NCBI GenBank assembly: GCA_021732415.1
Contig: JAKFVC010000066.1
Coordinates: 1-43,848, forward strand
Reading direction: 5' to 3'
Source of the DNA: Planctomycetaceae bacterium
Lineage (GTDB): Bacteria; Planctomycetota; Planctomycetia; Planctomycetales; Planctomycetaceae
DNA length: 43,848 nucleotides
Made by a program: the position numbers and the translations under genes
Shown: in pieces, positions 9,071 to 16,751 of the stretch
How positions within the stretch are numbered: position 1 is the stretch's first letter
Layout: every line of letters begins with the position of its first letter
The notes under the pieces: model-generated
The model's database searches: none
The model's input: only the letters and a program-made list of their open reading frames with translations
What the model was told of the DNA's origin: nothing

Positions 9071-9442
9071 ATGGAAGCCATGCTTCGGGTCATCCTTTCT
9101 TTGTTGCTACTCGTTCCTTGCCCAGCCTGCTGGCTGCATGGGATGGTCAGCGCGCCCGTTGTTCAGGTTTCAGAAGCCTGTGCGGAAGGTTGCGACTGCG
9201 GCGACCACGAAGGGATGGATGGTCCCGTCAAGCCGCATACGCCCCGGCCACGATGCAATTGCAAGACGCCTTCGATCATCTCGTTGCATGATCAACCAAC
9301 CTTAGCTGGCCCGTGTCTGCTTGGCTGCACCGGCGTGGTTGTGAGCGAGTCGCCAATGCTCTCGGGGAGCATCGCGCGCGACCGTGACGTGTTCGCACTC
9401 TGCACAACCGAACTCGGTAGAACCTCTCCCTTGCGCCGATGA
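9071..9442 (+). CDS. Small secreted Cys-rich protein (recurrent family)
   Basis: The 123-residue product starts at ATG 9071, or at ATG 9080 (MLRVILSLLLLVPCPAC), which has GGAAG close by. After the leader come CPAC, CAEGCDC, a His/Pro spacer (PVKPHTPRPRCNCK) and CLLGC. This mirrors the Cys layout of the proteins at 7428, 21905 and 36533: cluster, spacer, CxC, then a CxxxC before a hydrophobic turn. No named domain was recognised. It is followed 72 bases later by the TolC-like gene on the same strand, so co-expression is likely. Confidence 0.55.
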   Translation: MEAMLRVILSLLLLVPCPACWLHGMVSAPVVQVSEACAEGCDCGDHEGMDGPVKPHTPRPRCNCKTPSIISLHDQPTLAGPCLLGCTGVVVSESPMLSGSIARDRDVFALCTTELGRTSPLRR

Positions 9443-9514
9443 TCCGCCTGCTGTGGTATCGCATAGCCACGGTTGGGTCTCGGACAATTCCTTTTCGTTC
9501 CCAGGGAGGGGCAC

Positions 9515-10792
9515 ATGTTCTCCATTCACAAGCACATCGTTTTCAGCGGTGTCTTCAGTCTGTTATTGATTCTTTTTACTGATCTGCGAGCCGACGAGCC
9601 GGAGGAAGTCCCGCCGAGTCCGGAGATTGAAGTGCAATCGAGCTTCACGCTAGAGGCGCTAACATCCATCGCAGAATCGACCAGCCCGAACCTCACCCAG
9701 GCTGCGGCAGAGGTGCAGGCCTCACGAGGCCGTGCCCATCAAGCCGGTCTCTATCCCAACCCCGTCGCGAACGGCGGGGCGTTGCAATTGGGAGGCCGCG
9801 ACAGCCAATACTTCGGCCAATTGAGCCAGGAAATCGTCACCAAACACAAGCTGCAACTCTCGGAAGCGGCCGCGAGCCGAGAGGTCTTTCAAGCCGAGTA
9901 TCGATTCGTGCGGACGCGCTTCGACCTGCTGACTTCCGTTCGTCAAGGTTACTACTCTGTTCTTGCCGGTCAAAAACGGGTTGCGGTTTTGCGGCAGTTG
10001 GTGGGAATTGCCAACAAATCGCAGGTCGCGACCGCGCGCCTTCAGGACGCTGGCGAAGGAACTCGCGGCGACTTACTTCTGTTTCAAATTGAACTGGAGA
10101 AAGCGGAAGTCGCCTTGGAGAATGCCGACGCCACGCTGGCTGCGGCGTTGCAGCAATTGACAGCGAGCCTCGGCACACCCGAAATGGCTTTACGGCAGGT
10201 TGTCGGAGATTTGCGAGTCTCCTTAGCTCCCTTCGCCGAGCAGGTCGTCATTGACAGCTACATTCCCTACAACGCCGACATTTCAATGGCCGAGCAGGAA
10301 GTTGATCGGAATCGACTGCTCCTGAAGCGGGCGCAAGTGGAGCCGTTTCCCAACGTCACAGTGAATGCCGGCTATATGCGGCAATATATCGGGAATGACA
10401 ATATCGCAATTCTAAACTTGTCCGCGCCACTTCCGCTTTGGAACAGGAATCAGGGGAACATCAACGCCTCCGCGGCCAATGTGACGAAGGCTTCGGCCAA
10501 CGTCTCGACGGTCAGGAACAACATTGCCAAGCAGATGGCCTCGGCGCGGGGACGTTATCGAGCCGCCGATCAACTCGTGGTGCGTTACGAGGAGAAAATC
10601 ATTCCGCTCGCTCAAGAAAGTGTGAAGCTGATCCAGAAGGCTTTTGATCAAGGGCAATTCGACTTCCTGCGACTGTTGCAGGCGCAGCGGGCGTTGGTGG
10701 AATCTCAGTTGGGATACATCGGCGCTTTGGAAACCCGCTGGATGACTGCCGCCGAATTAGCTGGGTTGGCGCAAGTGGAAGCGTTTCCTTGA
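9515..10792 (+). CDS. TolC/CzcC-type outer-membrane efflux channel
   Basis: The ATG at 9515 has a very strong ribosome-binding site (GGGAGGGGCAC). The 425-residue precursor has a signal peptide (about residues 1-25) and two OEP repeats: LTLEALTSIAESTSPNL-like helices with ASRGRAHQAGLYPNPVA, then the second repeat with AEQEVDRNRLLLKRAQVEPFPNVTVNAGYMRQ. The repeat phrase GLYPNP/EPFPNV is typical of the family. Trimers form a barrel plus a long periplasmic tunnel that docks on RND or ABC adaptors. It is the only such channel in the window, while there are two RND pumps and one ABC exporter, so it may be shared. Confidence 0.9.
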   Translation: MFSIHKHIVFSGVFSLLLILFTDLRADEPEEVPPSPEIEVQSSFTLEALTSIAESTSPNLTQAAAEVQASRGRAHQAGLYPNPVANGGALQLGGRDSQYFGQLSQEIVTKHKLQLSEAAASREVFQAEYRFVRTRFDLLTSVRQGYYSVLAGQKRVAVLRQLVGIANKSQVATARLQDAGEGTRGDLLLFQIELEKAEVALENADATLAAALQQLTASLGTPEMALRQVVGDLRVSLAPFAEQVVIDSYIPYNADISMAEQEVDRNRLLLKRAQVEPFPNVTVNAGYMRQYIGNDNIAILNLSAPLPLWNRNQGNINASAANVTKASANVSTVRNNIAKQMASARGRYRAADQLVVRYEEKIIPLAQESVKLIQKAFDQGQFDFLRLLQAQRALVESQLGYIGALETRWMTAAELAGLAQVEAFP

Positions 10793-10938
10793 GCCGCCGA
10801 GATCGTCCGAGCTGCTTTCAAAATTGCTGACGCTTCTTCGCGATGTTTGGCCATCGGCTGGCTCGCGACGATGGCCGGCAATAGAAATGAGACGGTGGTC
10901 CGATCGCCTATCCATCCTGCCTGCGAGTCGATTGCAAA

Positions 10939-11265
10939 ATGAATACAAATGAAATTTATGAAGTCGCCCAAATCCGAGAAATGCTGAGCCAAGCGGGTCT
11001 CCAGACCACTGCTGTGCGCCTGGCCGTAATGCGGTTGTTACTTCAGACAAACTCGCCGATCTCGTGTGCGCAGATTACAAAAACAATCGTTCCTTTCGGA
11101 TTCCAGCGGTCAGCGTTTCCGAAGGTGCTCGGACGGTTGGTGGAAGTCGGCTTGATTCAGCAGTTGAAGCACGGAACGGCGGCGACGCAGTTTCGATGGA
11201 CGGATCCTGCTCTAAATCACTTCGACTTTGAACGCAACGATTTTGCGATTACAGATGTTGCGTAA
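10939..11265 (+). CDS. Fur-like winged-helix protein lacking the metal-sensing domain
   Basis: The 108-residue product matches the N-terminal DNA-binding half of Fur/Zur/PerR proteins: REMLSQAGLQTTAVRLAVMR, LLLQTNSPISCAQI, then a recognition region (FQRSAFPKVLGRLVEVGLIQ) where Fur proteins have a similar helix and the LVEAGLI strand. Normal Fur proteins run to about 140-150 residues and carry His/Cys metal sites and a dimerisation domain. Here only about 25 residues follow the wing and they lack the HHHDH and CxxC motifs. It could be a metal-blind repressor, a competitor of a full Fur, or a decayed gene. The ATG at 10939 has a weak ribosome-binding site. Confidence 0.7.
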   Translation: MNTNEIYEVAQIREMLSQAGLQTTAVRLAVMRLLLQTNSPISCAQITKTIVPFGFQRSAFPKVLGRLVEVGLIQQLKHGTAATQFRWTDPALNHFDFERNDFAITDVA

Positions 11266-11301
11266 CTGGGTGGAATAAAAAGAGATGCGCTGGATTCCCT
11301 C

Positions 11302-11329
11302 TTGACCTACCACGGTCTATGACGATAAT
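11302..11329 (+). promoter_or_regulatory. Candidate sigma70-type promoter for the 11357 gene
   Basis: TTGACC (11302-11307) and GATAAT (11324-11329) are separated by 16 bases and lie 28 bases before the GTG start at 11357. The spacer contains GACC and GGTC half-sites overlapping the -35 side, which could be a repressor or activator dyad, but I could not assign it to a known regulator. The match is by eye. Confidence 0.45.
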
Positions 11330-11356
11330 TCACACGCAAATACAAGGAATTGTTTC

Positions 11357-11752
11357 GTGCGTACCTGGTTCACACTGCTTGCACTCGCTTGCTTCTTGCC
11401 ACAGCAATTTACTTGCTGTGCGCAAAGCTGCGCGACCTGCGTGGAACCTGAAGAAACCCATGAGGAAGGTTCGTCGTGTGAGCATCATGGTGAGCACGGC
11501 CACGAAGCACCGTCGGCTCCTCATGATCATTCTTCCCACCATCTCTGCGTCGCCACACACCTGTTCTACCTGGCGCGAAGCGATGCCGGTTCTCAGTTGC
11601 CCGATTTAAGTTGGATCCATGCGATCCTTCCCATTCAGGAGGCCGTGGTCGATCTGCACTTCGGCAGCCCCCGCGTGGTCATGGCTTCCCATTCGGTCCC
11701 GCCACCCGAAGCGGGTGAAGCCCGCGCTCTCCTGAGCGTGTGGATTATCTAA
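11357..11752 (+). CDS. Small secreted Cys/His-rich protein, head of first RND cassette
   Basis: The GTG at 11357 follows AAGGAATTGTTTC, a good ribosome-binding site. The 131-residue product has a signal peptide (MRTWFTLLALACFLPQQFT), then CCAQSCATC, and a His-rich loop (CEHHGEHGHEAP, PHDHSSHHLC). The tail is hydrophobic and ends in VWII. The Cys cluster links it to the proteins at 7428, 9071, 21905 and 36533, while the His-rich part resembles 26601. Binding of Zn, Cu or Co in the periplasm is inferred. It lies ahead of the CzcB/ATPase/CzcA genes and probably belongs to their transcription unit. Confidence 0.6.
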   Translation: MRTWFTLLALACFLPQQFTCCAQSCATCVEPEETHEEGSSCEHHGEHGHEAPSAPHDHSSHHLCVATHLFYLARSDAGSQLPDLSWIHAILPIQEAVVDLHFGSPRVVMASHSVPPPEAGEARALLSVWII

Positions 11753-11990
11753 TCGCGCCCAGGCCCGCTTACGCCTGCGAGCTGCGCTCTGTCGCATGAC
11801 GGACCCCGAGTCGGTTTCGCCTGCGCTCATCCTTCGCTGACCGTCTGTAACGGCGGTCGGTGGTTGCTATCGCCTCACGGATCTTGTGATCCGTTGATGG
11901 CACGCTTGAATACTCATTGTGTCTACAGCCTTCAGCCGTCACTTGGTAAGCCTTACTGGTTTCCGTGTGTGGCTGTGAAAGGACTCTTTC

Positions 11991-12239
11991 ATGAATTGGC
12001 TTTTGTTGTCTGCTCATGTTCACGAGGATCTTAAACTCCTAACACTGGCTACGGCCGCCCTGCTGTTGGGGGCGGCTACGCTGGTTTATTTAGCTCCAGC
12101 GGTCGCCGAACACGCTCATCGCGGGAAGCGTCCCTATGGCGGTCCACTACTGGAACGGAGTGATCAAGAGCCTCATATGGTGGTCATGCCTAATGAGACT
12201 GCCGCTTCCAAACTCTCCAAACCGAACAGCGATTCGTAG
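11991..12239 (+). CDS. Truncated paralogue of the following His-capped periplasmic protein
   Basis: The 82-residue product starts at ATG 11991 after GAAAGGACTCTTTC, almost the same leader as the next gene (GAAAGGACTCTCTC). It has a membrane/signal segment (LLTLATAALLLGAATLVYLA), then AEHAHRGKRPYGGPLLERSD and HMVVMPNE, which align with AGHAHPEKGPHGGPLLELGD and HIEVMLDE of the 12346 product. After that point it ends within about 15 residues, missing the beta-rich domain. It looks like a tandem duplicate that lost its 3' part. It may be non-functional, or a short metal-binding peptide. Confidence 0.55.
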   Translation: MNWLLLSAHVHEDLKLLTLATAALLLGAATLVYLAPAVAEHAHRGKRPYGGPLLERSDQEPHMVVMPNETAASKLSKPNSDS

Positions 12240-12345
12240 TCATCTGCCTGCACTACCTGTTTTGAACTGAAACCGAATGCCGCCTGCGGACACATGCCGC
12301 GGCGTCCATTTAGTGTGGCCTAGTTTCCCTCGAAAGGACTCTCTC

Positions 12346-12837
12346 ATGGCTGGAATTTTGTTGTCGCAACGCGGCCTTCTGGACCGCGTTCTCGTCGGGA
12401 TCGTGTTCTCGCTCGCAACGGTTTCTTATGTTTGGTCAGCCCCACCCGCCGCGGGGCACGCGCATCCCGAGAAGGGACCGCATGGCGGCCCCCTGCTGGA
12501 ACTGGGTGACGAAGAGTTTCACATCGAAGTCATGCTCGATGAGAAGACGAACGTACTCACGCTCTATGTTCTCGATGCCGCCGCCAAGGCGTCGGTGCCG
12601 ACTGAAGCCAAGGAAGCGGTGATCAATCTCAAGCATGCCGGGAAACCGGAACAGTTCAAGCTGAAAGCGGTGCCATTGAAAACCGATCCCGCGGGCATGG
12701 CTTCGGCGTTTCAGTTGAAGGACGAAGAACTGGTGCATGATCTGCACCACAAGAATAACGATGCCCGGCTGTCGCTGAAGATCAAAGGCAAGCCCTATAC
12801 CGCCAAGTTCGAGCTGAAGCACGACCACAAGCACTAA
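12346..12837 (+). CDS. His-capped periplasmic protein (HxHPEKGPHGG family)
   Basis: The ATG at 12346 has the leader AAAGGACTCTCTC. The in-frame ATG 69 bases upstream lacks one and would bury the signal. The 163-residue product has a signal segment (about residues 8-30), the motif GHAHPEKGPHGGPLLELGD, then FHIEVMLDEKTNVLTLYVLD and a beta-rich domain ending in a His tail (HDHKH). Two lipoproteins in this window (22512 and 27240) share the same plan: His-rich cap, Gly-containing turn, xHxE strand and beta domain. It precedes the CzcB-like adaptor and may deliver metal to it, by analogy with CusF, which it does not resemble in sequence. Confidence 0.65.
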   Translation: MAGILLSQRGLLDRVLVGIVFSLATVSYVWSAPPAAGHAHPEKGPHGGPLLELGDEEFHIEVMLDEKTNVLTLYVLDAAAKASVPTEAKEAVINLKHAGKPEQFKLKAVPLKTDPAGMASAFQLKDEELVHDLHHKNNDARLSLKIKGKPYTAKFELKHDHKH

Positions 12838-12871
12838 TCGTTGAGGGCACTTGTTGACGCGCCCGGTTCTG

Positions 12872-12902
12872 CCCGGTGTCGACGATCAGTCGTCGCGCCG
12901 GG
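12872..12902 (+). other. Intercistronic hairpin before the CzcB-like gene
   Basis: CCCGG (12872-12876) pairs with CCGGG (12898-12902), and inside it CGACGA (12880-12885) pairs with TCGTCG (12890-12895) across the loop TCAG. The stem lies between the 12346 gene and the adaptor gene. With no T-run after it, it is more likely an mRNA-stabilising or expression-ratio element than a terminator. Confidence 0.4.
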
Positions 12903-12996
12903 TGGCGCTGGGATTTTTCCCGCAGACCACGGATTGCTGCCAGCAGCCTCCGAGGCAGCGATTTGCACAACAGAAACTTGTCAAAGAAACTCGATC

Positions 12997-14457
12997 ATGC
13001 GTCTGCCCAAACAACTGCTGACCGTTGGAGCGTTTGCCATCCTGGCGGGACTCACCGCCGGAGGGACTCTCGCCACGCGCAACCGCTGGCTTCCTTTGCT
13101 CACCGCGAAGAAGCTCCCTTCCGCTCACGAGGCGGGCCATGATGAGCATGCCGGTCACGATCATGGAGCCGAGGGGCACGGAGGAGGCAGCGATCAAAAC
13201 AGTGTCGCTTTGTCAGAACAGGCGCGGGCGAATCTAGGGCTGAAAGCCGGTCCGGTAGAACTGTCAGACTACACCAAGAACCTTGTGATTCCCGGTACGG
13301 TCGTCGAACAGCCCGGACACAGTGAACGCCGCATCACGACCTCACTCGCCGGAGTCGTGGTCAAGGTGCATGCTTTCCCCGGCCAAGCCGTCAAACCGGG
13401 CGATCCGCTGCTCGACATTCAGCCGACGGGCGAATTATTGACCAATGCTCAAGCCGAGTTGCTCAAGTTGCTGCAAGACATTGAGCTGGTCGATATCGAA
13501 CTCAAACGACTCACCCCCTTGGTGGAAAGCGGTTCAATCCCTGCACGTAACAAGCTGGAGAAGGAATACGAGCGCAAGCGGCTCGATTCGCAAAAGCTGG
13601 TGCAGATTCAAGAACTCTTGGTCCGCGGGCTGTCTCCGTACCAGATTACCGAGATGGTCGAACACAAGACCTTGCTCCGTGAGTTCACGATTCATGTGCC
13701 CGGCGGCCCTCCGAAGGCACCATCCAAAGAGGAAGGTCACAATCATCCTTCGATTGTGCCAACGGGAATGCGCCGTGCTCCCGAACGATTGGAATCCGTG
13801 ACTGCCGACACGGTCTACACGGTCGAGAACATCGACATTTTCCCCGGCAAGCTCGTGCAACCGGGCGATGAGTTGTGTGACCTCGGACTGCATACGGAAC
13901 TCTATCTGGAAGGTCATGCCTTCGAGCGTGATAGCCGAATCATTGCCCTCGCTGTTCAAGAGCAGCGTCCCCTGACGGCCCTGTTCGAGGGAGAAGGCGA
14001 CGAGCCCGAATTGCGGGACGGCCTGCATATTCGTTACGTCGAGAATTCACTCGATGCGGCCACCCGGACGCTGCGGTTCTTTGCCCCGCTCAAGAATGAA
14101 GTCGTGCGTGATGCTCAGGCGGATAACGGCGTGATCTATCGTTCATGGCGGTTCAAGCCGGGTCAAAAAGTGCGACTGCTGGTTCCGGTTCAGAAACTCA
14201 CTGAACAAGTCGTTGTGCCCACGGAAGCCGTGGTCAGCGAAGGACCGGATGCCTATGTCTTCCGGGTGAACGGCAAGCTCATGGAGCGAGTTCCTGTGAT
14301 CGTCGAGCATCGCGATCCGCGATTCGTGGTTCTCCGCAACGACGGCAGCGTATTTCCTGGTGACGAGATCGCCATGAATCAGGCGTATCAGATCAGTCTC
14401 GCACTGAAAAAGCAGCAAGGCTCCGGCGTCGATATGCACGCGGGCCACAATCACTGA
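12997..14457 (+). CDS. CzcB/CusB-like RND periplasmic adaptor with His-rich ends
   Basis: The ATG at 12997 opens a signal/anchor (LLTVGAFAILAGLTAGGTLA). Residues about 45-65 form a His-rich segment (HEAGHDEHAGHDHGAEGHGG) seen in Czc-type adaptors. After that come the adaptor core: RITTSLAGVVVKVHAFPGQAVKPGDPLLDI (lipoyl half), a helical hairpin (about residues 150-230), a second barrel region and a C-terminal domain, ending in MHAGHNH. At 486 residues it is longer than most adaptors because of an insert around PPKAPSKEEGHNHPS. It lies just before the P-type ATPase and CzcA-like genes and should join this pump to the outer-membrane channel. Confidence 0.85.
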   Translation: MRLPKQLLTVGAFAILAGLTAGGTLATRNRWLPLLTAKKLPSAHEAGHDEHAGHDHGAEGHGGGSDQNSVALSEQARANLGLKAGPVELSDYTKNLVIPGTVVEQPGHSERRITTSLAGVVVKVHAFPGQAVKPGDPLLDIQPTGELLTNAQAELLKLLQDIELVDIELKRLTPLVESGSIPARNKLEKEYERKRLDSQKLVQIQELLVRGLSPYQITEMVEHKTLLREFTIHVPGGPPKAPSKEEGHNHPSIVPTGMRRAPERLESVTADTVYTVENIDIFPGKLVQPGDELCDLGLHTELYLEGHAFERDSRIIALAVQEQRPLTALFEGEGDEPELRDGLHIRYVENSLDAATRTLRFFAPLKNEVVRDAQADNGVIYRSWRFKPGQKVRLLVPVQKLTEQVVVPTEAVVSEGPDAYVFRVNGKLMERVPVIVEHRDPRFVVLRNDGSVFPGDEIAMNQAYQISLALKKQQGSGVDMHAGHNH

Positions 14458-14545
14458 TCCTTTCTCGTTTAAGTCGAGGCTTGCGTGCGGAAGACATTCC
14501 GATCTTGAATCGCCCGCCCGTTGGAATTGGAAGAAAGTCGGGATT

Positions 14546-16729
14546 GTGCCAACTGAGTTGAAACCAGTCACTTATGCGTTTCGTGTCAATGGCATGGACT
14601 GCGCCGAAGAGGCGGACCTACTCCGCCGGGAATTATCCCCCGTCGTCGGTGCGGATGTTTTGGCATTCGATTTTCTCAACCGCAAATTGACGATTCACGC
14701 CGTACCGATCGGCATGACGCCAGAGGCTCTTATCGCGATTATCGCCCGCACCGGTCTGCGAGCTGAGCCGTGGCGCGATGCCTCGCTACCGTTGAGTTCA
14801 CCACATCCTTTTTGGTTGGGCACGCGAACGGCCAGCACGGTCCTTTGCGGTCTTCTTTGGTTGATCGCTTGGGCCATTCAACTGTGGTTCTACCGTAGTG
14901 AGTGGGGCAGTGTGTCTACCGTTGCATTGTGGACGTTTCGAGCGATCTGTCTGGCTTCGATCGCAATTGGCGGATGGCCCATTGCACCGCGAGCATGGGC
15001 CGCGGTGCTTCGCCTGCGGTCGGATATGAATCTTTTGATGACGGTCGCCGTAGTCGGTGCCGTGTTACTCGACGATTGGCTCGAAGCGGCCACCGTTACC
15101 TTCCTGTTCGCCGTTTCCCTCGCCCTGGAAAGCTGGAGCGTCAGTCGCGCCCGCCGCGCGGTGGCGGCCTTGCTGGAGCTGACACCGGCCGTCGTCCGCA
15201 CGGTGGACGAGACTGGAAATGAGCAATCACGTCCCGCGGCAGAGATTTCCGTGGGAACGCTGTTCGTGGTGAAGCCCGGCGAAAAGTTTCCATTGGACGG
15301 TGAAGTCACCACGGGCCGAAGCGATGTCAATCAAGCCCCCATCACCGGCGAAAGTGTTCCCGTTCCCAAGCAGCCCGGCGACGGCGTGTATGCGGCCACG
15401 ATCAATGGCGATGGCCAGTTGACGATTCGGGCGACGAAAACGGCCGGTTCCTCCACATTGGCCCGCATCATCCATCTCGTGACCGAGGCCCAAACGCAAC
15501 GGGCACCTTCCGAACAGTGGGTGGAGCAATTTGCCCGGATCTACACGCCCGTCATGTTCGTGGCGGCGATTCTCCTCGCGATCATGCCACCTCTAGTGCT
15601 GAGTCAACCAGTCGCACCGTGGGCCTACCGCGCGCTTGTCCTGCTGGTCATCGCCTGCCCGTGCGCGCTGGTAATCTCCACGCCGGTGACCATCGTGGCA
15701 GCGCTCGCGGCCGCAGCTCGACAAGGTGTGTTAGTGAAGGGGGGAGCGCACCTAGAGCAAGCCGCGCACATTCAGGCGCTCGCGCTCGACAAAACCGGAA
15801 CGCTCACACTTGGACATCCGCAGGTTGTTCAGATCATTCCCCTGAATGGACACTCCGAAGCAGAACTGCTCCAGCGCGCCGCGGCTTTGGAAGCGGGCAG
15901 CCTGCATCCGTTAGCGATTGCCATCGTGGAATACGTTCGCCAGCGCGGCCTCGCTTACGAGCCGGTTACAGACGCCCGATCCATTCCCGGTAAGGGAGCA
16001 GAAGGACGCTGGGATGGCCGCCTGTTCTGGCTTGGCTCGCATCGTTGGTTGGAAGAACGCGGACAAGAAACGCCAGAAATCCATACGCAACTGGAGTCTT
16101 TAGCTAACGCGGGCAAGACGGTCATAGTCGTCGGCAATGAACAGCACGTCTGCGGACTGATCGCACTCGCGGACACCGTGCGGCCCGGCACGCGAGAGGT
16201 TCTTCAGTCGCTGCGAAATGTCGGTGTCGCATCCATCGTGATGTTGACGGGAGACAATCAGGGCACGGCGCAGTCAATCGGCCGCGAAGTGGGAATCGAT
16301 GAAATTGAGGCCGAGTTGCTCCCCGAAAACAAAGTCGCTGCCATCGAGCGGCTCCTGGCCCGGCACGGAACTGTCGCGATGATTGGCGATGGTGTCAATG
16401 ATGCGCCGGCTCTGGCCCGCGCGTCGTTGGGAATTGCGATGGGAGCCATCGGGAGCGACGCCGCGATTGAAACGGCCGATGTGGCGTTGATGTCGGACGA
16501 CCTCACGCGATTGCCGTGGTTATTCCAGCATGCGCGACATGCCCTGTCCGTGATTCGTCAGAACATCATTTTCTCGCTCAGCATTAAGGTTTTATTTGCC
16601 GCGCTCACGTTTTGGGGCTGGTCTTCGATGTGGGGGGCGATTGCGGCCGATGCGGGGGCTTCGTTGCTCGTCGTCATGAATGGTCTGCGGCTCTTGCGTA
16701 GTTCAACGACATTCAAAGCTCCGAACTGA
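14546..16729 (+). CDS. Zn/Cd/Pb-type heavy-metal P1B-ATPase
   Basis: The 727-residue inner-membrane pump starts at GTG 14546. An N-terminal HMA-like domain has GMDCAEEA, with one Cys and a Glu pair in place of the second Cys, as seen in some Zn/Co-transporting relatives. Further along are the A-domain TGES motif (PITGESVPVP), the membrane metal site CPC (residues 371-373, IACPCALVISTP), the phosphorylation site DKTGTLT (Asp415), the His-Pro motif in SLHPLAIAI, and GDGVNDAP (about residues 614-621). The CPC context with STPVTIVAAL fits ZntA/CadA rather than CopA. It should export Zn(II), Cd(II) or Pb(II) to the periplasm, where the adjacent RND pump can take over. Confidence 0.92.
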   Translation: MPTELKPVTYAFRVNGMDCAEEADLLRRELSPVVGADVLAFDFLNRKLTIHAVPIGMTPEALIAIIARTGLRAEPWRDASLPLSSPHPFWLGTRTASTVLCGLLWLIAWAIQLWFYRSEWGSVSTVALWTFRAICLASIAIGGWPIAPRAWAAVLRLRSDMNLLMTVAVVGAVLLDDWLEAATVTFLFAVSLALESWSVSRARRAVAALLELTPAVVRTVDETGNEQSRPAAEISVGTLFVVKPGEKFPLDGEVTTGRSDVNQAPITGESVPVPKQPGDGVYAATINGDGQLTIRATKTAGSSTLARIIHLVTEAQTQRAPSEQWVEQFARIYTPVMFVAAILLAIMPPLVLSQPVAPWAYRALVLLVIACPCALVISTPVTIVAALAAAARQGVLVKGGAHLEQAAHIQALALDKTGTLTLGHPQVVQIIPLNGHSEAELLQRAAALEAGSLHPLAIAIVEYVRQRGLAYEPVTDARSIPGKGAEGRWDGRLFWLGSHRWLEERGQETPEIHTQLESLANAGKTVIVVGNEQHVCGLIALADTVRPGTREVLQSLRNVGVASIVMLTGDNQGTAQSIGREVGIDEIEAELLPENKVAAIERLLARHGTVAMIGDGVNDAPALARASLGIAMGAIGSDAAIETADVALMSDDLTRLPWLFQHARHALSVIRQNIIFSLSIKVLFAALTFWGWSSMWGAIAADAGASLLVVMNGLRLLRSSTTFKAPN

Positions 16730-16751
16730 TGGCAAAAGGATTGGCGTTTTC

